A stretch of 34,054 nt of DNA from Bradyrhizobium sp. (GCF_030693485.1 NZ_JAUYAN010000050.1:1-34054), one strand, 5' to 3'. Shown: positions 1-5,796, counted from the stretch's first letter. Notes: generated by a model not told the origin, from the letters alone. Translations and numbers: made by a program.

Positions 1-405
1 CTCTTCTGCTTCCTCGTTCCAAATGAGATTGTAGTTGGCGAGTGATTTGAGCTTTGCCGTTTGACTGCCCGAGCCTGCTTTGTAGCCATGGGCCTGCAGG
101 CTGTTGACACCGAAGCCCATGTGCATCGTGTTTTCGGTAATGTCGAGCGCGTCACGGATGCCCTGCTCCTCAACGCGGTCCATGATCTCCTGCCAACAGG
201 ATGTGCGGATGTCCTCCTTGACCGCGCGCATGATGGCGCCGCGCGTATATTCCTTTCCGAGAAGACGGGAAGTTACATACCGAGACGCGGTGCCGGAACG
301 GCCGTTACCTCGTCCGCCCATAAGAAAGGCATAGCGCCAGTCCTTTTGCTCCCAGAGCTGCAGGTGATCGTCGCCAACCTCGAAGGTGACTTTGACGCCA
401 TCCAT
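1..405 (-). CDS. terL: phage terminase large subunit, N-terminal part (cut by window edge)
   Basis: The minus strand from the ATG at 405 stays open to the window edge (135 codons). The N-terminal part carries the segment RYAFLMGGRGNGRS, a P-loop-like Walker A region typical of terminase large subunits. About 95 residues further on, LIWNEEAEE reads as the Walker B strand with its catalytic acidic residues. TerL is the ATPase and nuclease that packages phage DNA into the prohead. The gene starts 3 bases past the stop codon of the adjacent small terminase-like gene, the usual terS-terL order. The C-terminal nuclease domain lies beyond the window, so intactness cannot be judged. Confidence 0.85.
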   Translation of the reverse strand, partial: MDGVKVTFEVGDDHLQLWEQKDWRYAFLMGGRGNGRSGTASRYVTSRLLGKEYTRGAIMRAVKEDIRTSCWQEIMDRVEEQGIRDALDITENTMHMGFGVNSLQAHGYKAGSGSQTAKLKSLANYNLIWNEEAEE

Positions 406-407
406 AC

Positions 408-665
408 TTACTTTTTGCGGACGGTGATCTCCACGCCTGCAAGCCAGACAGGATTGTCTTTGTCGCCGGTGAGCGGCTGCGGTGCTTTGCCGTAAATCTG
501 CTCAAGCATGAATTTGAGGAGGATGCTGTCGCCAGCCTCAGCTTTCTCGACGGCCGTCTTCACGAGTGTGTTGACCTGAGCATCAGTGAGCTGGTCACGC
601 AATTTCGGCAGCGTGGTGCTGCCTACTGGTCGTCCTGCTCCTGGTCGCGCTCCTCCTTTAGCCAT
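408..665 (-). CDS. terS: phage terminase small subunit-like protein
   Basis: This 85-residue protein starts with MAKGGARPGAGRP, an N-terminal signature seen in many small phage DNA-packaging or terminase small-subunit proteins. A short helical region follows (LRDQLTDAQVNTLVKTAVEKAE). It lies directly upstream of the large terminase gene, with 2 bases between its stop codon and the terL start. The small subunit normally recognises viral DNA and hands it to TerL. No Shine-Dalgarno sequence precedes the ATG, and a -10-like TCTAAT ends six bases before it, so the message may be leaderless. Other small DNA-binding phage proteins share this N-terminus, so the name rests partly on position. Confidence 0.7.
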   Translation of the reverse strand: MAKGGARPGAGRPVGSTTLPKLRDQLTDAQVNTLVKTAVEKAEAGDSILLKFMLEQIYGKAPQPLTGDKDNPVWLAGVEITVRKK

Positions 666-684
666 AGATAGATTAGATATTTAT

Positions 685-855
685 TCAGTGCATCTGCCCG
701 CACGTGCACGCGCATTTGCAGTAGCTCACCGACTGCATACAGCCCGGACACTCACGAATAGCGCCTAAAGGCGTGTGTCGAGGTTTCCAAAGTCGTCCGC
801 ACAAACACAGCGGATTCGCATTGCGCTCAAGTTCAATCATCGCGCGATCGTCCAT
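685..855 (-). CDS. 56-residue Cys-rich protein, putative zinc binder
   Basis: An open frame of 56 residues runs from the ATG at 855 to the TGA at 685. It contains nine cysteines. A CLCG knuckle pairs with CPGC about 20 residues later, followed by a C-terminal CKCACTC cluster. This looks like a small double zinc ribbon of the kind common in phage early regions. It lies between the HEPN operon and terS, all in the same direction. A TAGAAT box ends exactly six bases before the ATG, which suggests a leaderless transcript. An in-frame ATG at codon 6 is an alternative start. No family is recognised and no function is proposed. Confidence 0.6.
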   Translation of the reverse strand: MDDRAMIELERNANPLCLCGRLWKPRHTPLGAIRECPGCMQSVSYCKCACTCGQMH

Positions 856-861
856 AGGACA

Positions 862-870
862 ATTCTATCA
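862..870 (-). promoter_or_regulatory. extended -10 promoter of the Cys-rich gene
   Basis: Read on the minus strand the site is TGATAGAAT, an extended -10 match. The expected transcription start, seven bases on, falls on the A of the ATG at 855. No convincing -35 box is seen. Confidence 0.4.
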
Positions 871-883
871 CGACACTCAACCA

Positions 884-1378
884 TCAGTTGTTGTTGGCCT
901 CGTGGATGAGCTCGAACATGAAGCGGCGAAGGTCTACGCCCTCGATCGCCACCTGCCAGTTGATGTCTGCGCCGGGCTTTGGCCTGTCAGAGAACTCAAT
1001 GAATATTTCCTCAAGCTTGCGCGAGTTTGACGAATCCGGGCCAATCCCGTGAAAGACGACGAGGCCATGGCACACGGCGTTACGCATGTGACGGATCAGG
1101 TCGCCTGCATCCTTGGTCGTGCCGATGATCTGCTCCGGCCGTGGCCACCCGTTCTGTTCAAGCGTGGAGAGCTGCATGCTGTTGAGCTGGGTGTAATAGC
1201 CCCGCTCTTTCGGGAAGACGAGGTAGGCGAGCAGGGATTGCACGAGCTGTGTCACAACGTGCCCCTCACCCTTGTCCGCCAAACTCTCCTCGATGATCCG
1301 AAGGTTCTCTTGGGACCGCTTTGCAAAGCCGATGGGGTCGTTCCTCGGCTCCATCACCAACGGATGTGACTTCTTCAT
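884..1378 (-). CDS. HEPN-domain protein (pEK499_p136-like)
   Basis: This 164-residue, mostly helical protein has the segment LIRHMRNAVCHG. R99-N100-x3-H104 is the RNxxxH motif that forms the RNase active site in HEPN domains. The following stretch (VVFHGIG, then EEIFIEFSDRP and a C-terminal helix) resembles the HEPN_pEK499_p136 family. HEPN proteins commonly cut RNA in toxin-antitoxin and abortive-infection systems. The start at 1378 has GGAGAG a few bases upstream and lies only 4 bases after the stop of the preceding HEPN gene, so the two are an operon. No antitoxin of a known family is adjacent. RNase activity is inferred from the motif only. Confidence 0.75.
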   Translation of the reverse strand: MKKSHPLVMEPRNDPIGFAKRSQENLRIIEESLADKGEGHVVTQLVQSLLAYLVFPKERGYYTQLNSMQLSTLEQNGWPRPEQIIGTTKDAGDLIRHMRNAVCHGLVVFHGIGPDSSNSRKLEEIFIEFSDRPKPGADINWQVAIEGVDLRRFMFELIHEANNN

Positions 1379-1382
1379 CGCT

Positions 1383-1892
1383 TCACTCTCCGTAACCCTT
1401 CCTGTCTTTCAGTTTGAATGAGCTGTCGTAAATCTTGACCAGCTTCTCGATGAACTGACGTGCAGCTTCGATGACCGCCTTGGATTCGTCTTCGTCCAAG
1501 AAAATGCCCGAGTGAGCGATCTTGTTGCGTTGCTCATAGACAGTTTTGGCCAGTGGTTTGAGGCCAGCAAATTCCACCGCCTCCGCAGCGCTCAGCATTG
1601 GAAGAAGCAGCTTGTCCATCTTGTTATTGAGACCGTTGGCCCAATAGAGGAGCTTATCGACATACTTGGTGCTGAAGGTCGAGCGGTCCGCATACTCGGC
1701 GCGGATCGCAAGGTTCGCCGCGATCTCGCAGGCTGAGGCTGCCCGGATGACTGCGGCCGACCACTCCAAGCGGTTATGAAGCCCGGTGAGCTTGTGCCAC
1801 TGAGTATGGATCTTCTCTATGTCCGAACGGTCGTCATAGTCCTTGCCCTTACCGCGTCGATCTCCAGCCGTCTTCTTCGCCTTCTTCGCCAT
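1383..1892 (-). CDS. second HEPN-domain protein
   Basis: This 169-residue protein (from the ATG at 1892; an in-frame ATG at 1928 would add 12 residues) begins with a Lys/Arg-rich tail. A helical domain follows and contains EQRNKIAHSG. R122-N123-x3-H127 fits the HEPN catalytic motif. It is the first gene of a two-gene operon with the HEPN protein downstream; the spacing is 4 bases. The basic N-terminus suggests nucleic-acid contact. The pair could act as a heterodimer, or one member could regulate the other. Both ideas are inference. The gene is divergent from a small membrane-protein gene across a 70-base gap. Confidence 0.7.
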   Translation of the reverse strand: MAKKAKKTAGDRRGKGKDYDDRSDIEKIHTQWHKLTGLHNRLEWSAAVIRAASACEIAANLAIRAEYADRSTFSTKYVDKLLYWANGLNNKMDKLLLPMLSAAEAVEFAGLKPLAKTVYEQRNKIAHSGIFLDEDESKAVIEAARQFIEKLVKIYDSSFKLKDRKGYGE

Positions 1893-1962
1893 TCCCACCC
1901 CCGAGCGCTGTTGAAAATCGGGCCGCACTATCGCATAGATTGTAGCCGGGTTGGGGGCGCAA

Positions 1963-2352
1963 ATGGAAAGCTATATTTCTGGCTTGATGCTGGGCGTACT
2001 TGGGTGGGCGATTGTCTGGAAGACGGTCTTCAACGTTTCCAGCTTCTACATGCAGCGCCTTCACTACGAAAACCCGAACATGACCGGGAGCGCCATACCC
2101 GGACCACTGCTGATGTCGTTCGCGGCAAGCATCATGTCATGGGCTGGGATCGGACTGACAATTTACGTGTGGTATCGGCTCGGGTGGATGCCGGCAGTGG
2201 CGCTCTACGTCATCCCGTTTATCCTGGCGATGGTGATTGAGAATATCGAGCTGTTTGCCTTCCGCTTCCCGACGCCGGTGATGTCGCTCGTTAATACGCC
2301 CATCGCAATCGTTTCATTCATCGCATTTGCAATCGTGGTGCTGGCGATCTGA
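1963..2352 (+). CDS. small integral membrane protein, function unknown
   Basis: The protein of 129 residues is almost wholly hydrophobic. It has about four membrane segments, near residues 3-22, 49-70, 76-95 and 107-128. One polar loop (MQRLHYENPNMTGS) sits between the first two. The ATG at 1963 is chosen because a G-rich ribosome-binding stretch precedes it; a TTG at 1951 is possible. It is one of only three plus-strand genes in the element and is divergent from the HEPN pair. It could be a cargo gene of that module or an independent accessory gene. No family is recognised. Confidence 0.6.
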   Translation: MESYISGLMLGVLGWAIVWKTVFNVSSFYMQRLHYENPNMTGSAIPGPLLMSFAASIMSWAGIGLTIYVWYRLGWMPAVALYVIPFILAMVIENIELFAFRFPTPVMSLVNTPIAIVSFIAFAIVVLAI

Positions 2353-2357
2353 ACGAG

Positions 2358-2375
2358 GTATGCAGAAGTGCATAC
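2358..2375. repeat. 7-bp inverted repeat just after the membrane-protein gene
   Basis: GTATGCA and TGCATAC flank a GAAG loop. There is no T-tract on either side, so it is a weak terminator or an operator. The rest of the gap up to 2539 shows no gene. Confidence 0.35.
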
Positions 2376-2539
2376 GCCGAGATTCTGGCAGCGAACACAG
2401 CAGCTTGCGCGGTGCACAAAAATAGCTTTGACCCAAGGTGCGAATCGGCTCAAATCACCTGGTCAGCTCCGATATTTGATACTTCGCAGCTATTCACTCC
2501 GCCGCCATTTCATTTGTTTATACTGGTGAAGGAGCTGAC

Positions 2540-2722
2540 ATGAGCCGAAAGAACTCGTTGACCCTGCGACGCGGCACAACCACGGCCGTCGTTGAAGGCT
2601 GCTATGCGCTTACTTGTTTCACTCTGGTGGCAATCACCTACATTTTGATGTCGCCGTTTCGTCTGGCAGGGGCCGGCATTGAGCGCATCACCCAAGGCTT
2701 GCTGACAAAAGATGACGATTAG
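2540..2722 (+). CDS. 60-residue single-pass membrane protein
   Basis: The ATG at 2540 follows a good ribosome-binding site (GGAG, six bases away). A basic N-terminus (MSRKNSLTLRRG) is followed by one hydrophobic segment at about residues 20-40 and a short polar tail ending in KDDD, giving an N-in single-pass topology. The gene's last 35 bases overlap the 3' end of the convergent NinG-like gene. A TATACT box at 2519-2524 may be its -10. Small membrane proteins of this kind occur in phage lysis and exclusion modules, but nothing here identifies which. Confidence 0.5.
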   Translation: MSRKNSLTLRRGTTTAVVEGCYALTCFTLVAITYILMSPFRLAGAGIERITQGLLTKDDD

Positions 2723-3059
2723 TTTCGTACCACGCCTGAAATTCGCGAATAGCGTCAGCACGCTTGACGATCGAGTAGGCGCGCCTCTGTAGCGCGTCGT
2801 ACTTGGCTTTCCCAAGCTGAGCGATTTTCTTTTCCCGATAGAGCCCCTGCTTATTTCCCTCATGCCGCATGTGGCAGCCGCCGCACGCCGCATCACAATT
2901 CTCTGGGTCGTAGCGGGTTGCTGAATTTGCTCTGCCCCAAAAGTGAGAGTTTTGGGTACCCGGATTGGGACAAAAGAAGCAGCGCTTGTCGCGGGCGCGT
3001 ATCCATCGAGAGAATATCTGATCGGCTTTTGTGCTCGTCCATAGAGCAGGCTTTTTCAC
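2688..3059 (-). CDS. ninG: NinG-like recombination protein
   Basis: This 123-residue protein has a first Cys pair (CFFCPN), then NSHFWGR, YDPENCDAACGGCHMRHEGN and a helical tail (YREKKIAQLGKAKYDAL). The order and spacing match the lambda NinG family, an HNH-like protein with a Cys4-type metal site that acts in phage recombination. The start is a GTG at 3059. A perfect extended -10 ends six bases before it, so the transcript probably begins at the GTG itself. A terminator hairpin lies just upstream and isolates this gene from the one before it. The 3' end overlaps the convergent small membrane-protein gene. Confidence 0.75.
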   Translation of the reverse strand: MKKPALWTSTKADQIFSRWIRARDKRCFFCPNPGTQNSHFWGRANSATRYDPENCDAACGGCHMRHEGNKQGLYREKKIAQLGKAKYDALQRRAYSIVKRADAIREFQAWYETNRHLLSASLG

Positions 3060-3065
3060 TCATGA

Positions 3066-3074
3066 ATTATACCA
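3066..3074 (-). promoter_or_regulatory. extended -10 promoter of the NinG-like gene
   Basis: On the minus strand the site reads TGGTATAAT, a perfect extended -10. It directly follows the T-tract of the terminator at 3083-3102. The predicted start is the G of the GTG at 3059. Confidence 0.6.
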
Positions 3075-3237
3075 AAAAGAAAAGCCCGCATTTGCGCGGG
3101 CTTGTGACTATCAATACCTCGGGTGTCATCAGCTCTCCACGGGCTTCAGTGCAGCGGTTGGACGGCCGCACAGGTGGCTTTCCCCGCCAGCGCGCCTCGA
3201 CCCTGCTCCAGTTCCACGGAATCGCATTGATGGTCAG
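3067..3237 (-). CDS. possible 56-residue protein with a CTG start
   Basis: A frame opened by CTG at 3237 encodes a protein-like sequence beginning TINAIPWNWSRVEARW, followed by RGKPPVRPSNRCTEARGE. The CTG overlaps the TGA of the upstream zinc-ribbon gene as CTGA, the same geometry as the common ATGA coupling overlap. The 3' end runs through the terminator hairpin, and its TAA lies inside the -10 box of the next gene. No ATG, GTG or TTG start is available nearby in this frame. The call rests on amino-acid composition and on the overlap, and remains tentative. Confidence 0.35.
   Translation of the reverse strand: MTINAIPWNWSRVEARWRGKPPVRPSNRCTEARGELMTPEVLIVTSPRKCGLFFLV
3083..3102 (-). terminator. 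rho-independent terminator
   Basis: AGCCCGC and GCGGGCT pair across a 6-base loop. On the minus strand the stem is followed by TTTTCTTTTT. It ends the DUF932/zinc-ribbon operon, and a promoter follows immediately. Confidence 0.75.
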
Positions 3238-3533
3238 TCGTTCGGTTTGTCCTTGACGGGCAGAGCAATGATTGCGCCGTGCATCGCCATGAACATGCCG
3301 ACCTGAGTCATGACGCTGTAGCCTGCGTCAGGATCAACGAACTCGTATCGCTTGGTGCCGTCGGGCAAAGTGAACTCGTATTCGATCTCCCTCACTTCCG
3401 CCTCCACCACTTCGTGATCGTCCGGCTCGATCTCCCGGTTGCACTTAGGACACCGGTCATTGCAGAGGCAGGACCATTCGTCCCACCACGATATGCCGCA
3501 GGGGCATGTGTAGTGCCTGCGATACCAGGCCAT
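3234..3533 (-). CDS. zinc-ribbon protein, function unknown
   Basis: The 99-residue protein has an N-terminal zinc ribbon: YTCPCG, then WSCLCNDRCPKCNREI within the first 35 residues. An acidic middle (EVVEAEVREIEYEF) and a C-terminal part (GYSVMTQVGMFMAMHGAII) follow. The ATG at 3533 shares one base with the TGA of the DUF932 gene upstream (TGATG), so translation is coupled. The repeated CxC/CxxC pairs suggest one structural zinc. Its position next to DUF932 suggests an early phage or plasmid-type gene. No known family is recognised. Confidence 0.6.
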   Translation of the reverse strand: MAWYRRHYTCPCGISWWDEWSCLCNDRCPKCNREIEPDDHEVVEAEVREIEYEFTLPDGTKRYEFVDPDAGYSVMTQVGMFMAMHGAIIALPVKDKPND

Positions 3534-4249
3534 CAGTTCAGCCGTTCACAGGTTCCGTCGATGACGGTGTGAAGCTGCTTCGTGAGGTCCGGCTTTTCAG
3601 CCACCTTGCCGGCGAGGGCGAAGGTAGAGGCGTTGAACAAGCGCCACGCGGTTTTGTCGCCCCAATCATGGGGCGGTTCCTCGTAGGCCTTGAGCACATT
3701 GCCGATAGCCTGGACGCCGATCAGATCGCGACGATGCATTTGCATGATCGCCTGATCTGTTTCCGCATCGCTCAACGCCGTCTCACGGTAGGTGAGTAGA
3801 CGCTGATTCTGTGCAATGCGCTGGTCCTTGAGCGGGATGATGATCTCCGAGAGAAGTCCCGGAAGCTCACGCTTTGCACGGATGGTGTGCTTGCGCTTGA
3901 TGACGTGATCGGCGGAGAACGCGAGATTGTCGCAGACGAACACGCGCGAGCCGAACGCAATCCCGATGGGAAGGGATTTATCATGGCTATTCCTCAGGCC
4001 GAGCATGTCGGTGTAATCGCCGTACGGGCTGCGGAGACAGAGCACGCCGAAGTACCTGGCGCCGTCTGGTGTGATCGCGTGATGCTCCTCGGCAACCTCG
4101 TGCTGGTGAAAGCCAAGGGTGTACCGCATGAGCTCCACGATCTCGTGGTGAGCCACGGGAACATGCGAAGCGGTTGCGGCCGGCAGAGTGACGGCGCGTA
4201 GTTCATCGTAAGAGACCGGGTTCGCCCCGGCATGAAGCATGAGCGACAT
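3533..4249 (-). CDS. DUF932 family phage/plasmid protein
   Basis: The protein has 238 residues. The central segment GLRNSHDKSLPIGIAFGSRV, followed by VCDNLAFSADHVIKRKHT, is characteristic of DUF932. These proteins are common on phages, plasmids and integrative elements, with no settled biochemical role. The ATG at 4249 follows a strong site (AAAGGAGAG). An extended -10 (TGGTACTAT) lies about 40 bases upstream, directly behind a terminator, so this is the head of a short operon with the zinc-ribbon protein and possibly the CTG-started frame. The C-terminal half contains a Trp/Arg segment (DWGDKTAWRLFNASTF) typical of the family. Confidence 0.75.
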   Translation of the reverse strand: MSLMLHAGANPVSYDELRAVTLPAATASHVPVAHHEIVELMRYTLGFHQHEVAEEHHAITPDGARYFGVLCLRSPYGDYTDMLGLRNSHDKSLPIGIAFGSRVFVCDNLAFSADHVIKRKHTIRAKRELPGLLSEIIIPLKDQRIAQNQRLLTYRETALSDAETDQAIMQMHRRDLIGVQAIGNVLKAYEEPPHDWGDKTAWRLFNASTFALAGKVAEKPDLTKQLHTVIDGTCERLN

Positions 4250-4285
4250 GAGCGCTCTCCTTTCTGTGAAAGAACAACGCTCCTA

Positions 4286-4294
4286 ATAGTACCA
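4286..4294 (-). promoter_or_regulatory. extended -10 promoter of the DUF932 operon
   Basis: On the minus strand the site reads TGGTACTAT. It follows the T-tract of the terminator at 4303-4319 within a few bases. No clear -35 is seen. Confidence 0.5.
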
Positions 4295-4302
4295 AAGAAA
4301 AA

Positions 4303-4319
4303 CCCCGCGCTAAGCGGGG
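4303..4319 (-). terminator. rho-independent terminator overlapping a gene end
   Basis: CCCCGC and GCGGGG pair across a 5-base loop. On the minus strand a TTTTTCTTT tract follows. The stop codon of the upstream small gene lies in the loop. Confidence 0.75.
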
Positions 4320-4495
4320 CTCGGTTCCTTGAAGCGTCCTTGCAATTGCGTGAACTTTCGCCGGAACGCCGTGCGATGAGATTCGCAACAGAACCGGTAC
4401 ACGATGCCCAGGATGATCGCGTGACAACAATTATCATGCGTGATCTCTGCATTGCAGTCGTCGCCGTTACAGATAAGCTTGATCGGTGCGCGCAT
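4310..4495 (-). CDS. 61-residue Cys-rich protein, putative zinc binder
   Basis: The ATG at 4495 is chosen because a very strong ribosome-binding site (AGGAGGAGG) precedes it at the right distance; an upstream in-frame ATG at 4576 would read through a terminator. The 61-residue product has Cys/His groups CNGDDC, HDNCCH and CCESH, in the order of a small treble-clef or double-knuckle zinc domain. A basic tail (RTAFRRKFTQLQGRF) follows. The TAG stop lies inside the loop of the gene's own terminator. No named family is recognised. Confidence 0.6.
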   Translation of the reverse strand: MRAPIKLICNGDDCNAEITHDNCCHAIILGIVYRFCCESHRTAFRRKFTQLQGRFKEPSPA

Positions 4496-4520
4496 TGCCT
4501 CCTCCTTTTTGTCCAAGGTC

Positions 4521-4529
4521 ATTGTACCA
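4521..4529 (-). promoter_or_regulatory. extended -10 promoter of the 61-residue Cys-rich gene
   Basis: On the minus strand the site reads TGGTACAAT. It lies just behind the terminator at 4542-4559 and about 26 bases before the ATG at 4495. Confidence 0.5.
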
Positions 4530-4541
4530 GTTGAAAAGAAA

Positions 4542-4559
4542 GCCCCGCCGGAGCGGAGC
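4542..4559 (-). terminator. rho-independent terminator
   Basis: Read on the minus strand, GCTCCGC pairs with GCGGGGC (one U-G pair) across a 4-base loop and is followed by TTTCTTTTC. The pairing is complete only on this strand, which gives the direction. Confidence 0.65.
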
Positions 4560-4636
4560 AGTTTTGGGAGCGGCACGATGCAGCGGATTGATGAGTTTAT
4601 CGGGCTGATTGCTTTTGCTCTTCAAGGCCGCTCGTA

Positions 4637-4645
4637 ATCGTACCA
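4637..4645 (-). promoter_or_regulatory. TGGTACGAT motif after the zinc-ribbon gene
   Basis: This is the same TGGTAC core as the three promoters nearby, but the -10 match (TACGAT) is weak. It starts two bases past the stop of the gene at 4647-4823. No clear gene follows before the terminator at 4559, so its use is doubtful. Confidence 0.2.
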
Positions 4646-4646
4646 T

Positions 4647-4823
4647 TCAGTCCCGATCGGTCCGGTTGTCGAACTTGTATCTGTACCAAGTGAGCCGGCC
4701 GCAATGCGGGCAGTTCATCCCGTAGTCGCGGAGGAACGGTGGCTTGCTCCAATACCGGTGCCACTTGTGTCCACGCTCACATTTGTATTCGGTGTAGATC
4801 TTGTCGGTGCCGGGGTCGCTCAT
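4647..4823 (-). CDS. 58-residue zinc-ribbon protein
   Basis: The ATG at 4823 and TGA at 4647 bound a 58-residue frame. It begins MSDPGTDKIYTEYKCERGHKW and ends with CPHCGRLTWYRYK. CERGH and CPHCG, about 25 residues apart, form a plausible one-zinc ribbon. The start overlaps the stop of the upstream gene as ATGA, so the two are translated together. Both probably answer to the hairpin upstream of that first gene. No function can be assigned. Similar mini-ribbons recur through this element. Confidence 0.65.
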   Translation of the reverse strand: MSDPGTDKIYTEYKCERGHKWHRYWSKPPFLRDYGMNCPHCGRLTWYRYKFDNRTDRD

Positions 4824-5005
4824 GGCCGATCGATCCCGATCGTCAGCACGCCGTCATGCATGAGGTAGTTCGCGGTCCACCCGGCGAAGATGAAATAGCC
4901 GTGGTCCTTGCCCGAGTTTTCAAGTCGCATGAGCGTCGCGAGCAAGAGCCGGCCACGGAGGCGTGCATCGAGCTCTTTTGCGAAACAGGTGTATTCGACT
5001 TTCAT
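4820..5005 (-). CDS. 61-residue protein of unknown function
   Basis: The ATG at 5005 is preceded by a full GGAGGA site five bases upstream. The product begins MKVEYTCFAKELDARLRGRLL and ends HDGVLTIGIDRP, with an alternating helical and then strand-like pattern and no recognised motif. Its ribosome-binding site is one arm of a perfect hairpin (5011-5027), so translation may be gated. The TGA overlaps the next ATG (ATGA), forming a two-gene unit with the zinc-ribbon protein. It belongs to the element's early-type small genes by position. Confidence 0.6.
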   Translation of the reverse strand: MKVEYTCFAKELDARLRGRLLLATLMRLENSGKDHGYFIFAGWTANYLMHDGVLTIGIDRP

Positions 5006-5010
5006 TTGCT

Positions 5011-5027
5011 GTCCTCCTACGGAGGAC
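5011..5027 (-). promoter_or_regulatory. hairpin that hides a Shine-Dalgarno sequence
   Basis: On the minus strand GTCCTCC pairs perfectly with GGAGGAC across a 3-base loop. The second arm is the ribosome-binding site of the ATG at 5005, five bases away. When folded, the hairpin would block initiation. Confidence 0.55.
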
Positions 5028-5130
5028 GCCTATTCTGCACATGGAGCGGGTAAAGCAATCCAGTGCACCGTGACCGGGGCGCGGTGGTGAGCTATGGCGA
5101 AACGGATGCGGCGTCGTGTCGCAAAGAAAA

Positions 5131-5154
5131 GCCCCGCTGCTTTCGCAACGGGGC
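5131..5154 (-). terminator. rho-independent terminator after the CHC2 gene
   Basis: On the minus strand a 10-bp stem (GCCCCGTTGC with GCAGCGGGGC) closes a GAAA tetraloop and is followed by TTTTCTTT. It lies 26 bases past the stop at 5180. Confidence 0.85.
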
Positions 5155-5179
5155 AGCCGGGCAGGCATTTCTCAATGTA

Positions 5180-5767
5180 TCACGCGCCGCCTTTAACGAC
5201 GCGCCACAGACCTTGAAGAGTGCTCGGTGCATGGGCCTTCGTGATGTCAGCCGCGATCCACTCAACAAGCGGCATATCCTCTCGGGTAGCGAGTGCCAGG
5301 GTGCCGAGCTTTGCGCCCATAGGGTCGCGCTGCTCGAACAAAATCCTGCCGTCCTCGATCACGATGCCGAGCCGTTCGGCAACGTCGTCGTCGATGCCAA
5401 GGATCTCAAGCGGGGAAACGTCGACAGACTTTGCCGCGTCTCCCCGCCCCTTCGGCTCGACCCTCGCAGGCCGGGCTTCGGTGGAACTGCGAAGGAAATG
5501 ATCCTTCAATAGTTGGGCGGCTTCACCGTTACGGATGCCGCGCACATGCGCGACCAGGGCGGTTGCGTCGTCGCCCTTTTTGTCACCGGCGAAGCAGCGA
5601 AAGCCCTTGACGAGATTGATGCTGAGGGTGCGTTGGTCAGTGCCGCCGCACTTGGGACAGGCAAACCGGAGCTGGTCCCCCTTGGTCTCGGTCGCCTTTA
5701 AACCGAGATAATCGATAGCTTGTGCGATCGTTACGCCGTTACGGACCTCCTCGAAAATGCTGGCCAT
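5180..5767 (-). CDS. CHC2 zinc-finger primase-like protein without TOPRIM
   Basis: The 195-residue protein begins with a helix (MASIFEEVRNGVTIAQAIDYLGLK). A zinc-finger region follows (LRFACPKCGGTDQR, then FRCFAGDKKGDDATALV), matching the N-terminal DNA-binding domain of DnaG-type primases. The catalytic TOPRIM core should come next; it is absent, and the remaining 100 residues are unlike it. The protein may bind DNA only, or work with a separate catalytic subunit elsewhere in the element. The ATG follows a strong AGGAGG site, and a promoter (TGGTACAAT) lies about 30 bases upstream, divergent from the next gene. Confidence 0.65.
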   Translation of the reverse strand: MASIFEEVRNGVTIAQAIDYLGLKATETKGDQLRFACPKCGGTDQRTLSINLVKGFRCFAGDKKGDDATALVAHVRGIRNGEAAQLLKDHFLRSSTEARPARVEPKGRGDAAKSVDVSPLEILGIDDDVAERLGIVIEDGRILFEQRDPMGAKLGTLALATREDMPLVEWIAADITKAHAPSTLQGLWRVVKGGA

Positions 5768-5796
5768 GTGAGCCTCCTGTCAATGAGCCTCACTGA

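Noticed and set aside
61..495. 144-residue plus-strand frame over the terminase genes
   Set aside because: It is the complement of terL and terS, which have motifs, gene order and tight spacing; the plus-strand frame has none.
4578..4637. 19-codon plus-strand frame with a GGGAG site
   Set aside because: Too short to support, and it opposes the direction of the surrounding genes.
4495..4648. Minus-strand frame starting at the ATG right after the zinc-ribbon stop (TGAATG)
   Set aside because: It would read through a strong terminator and the ribosome-binding site of the next gene, and its composition is not convincing.
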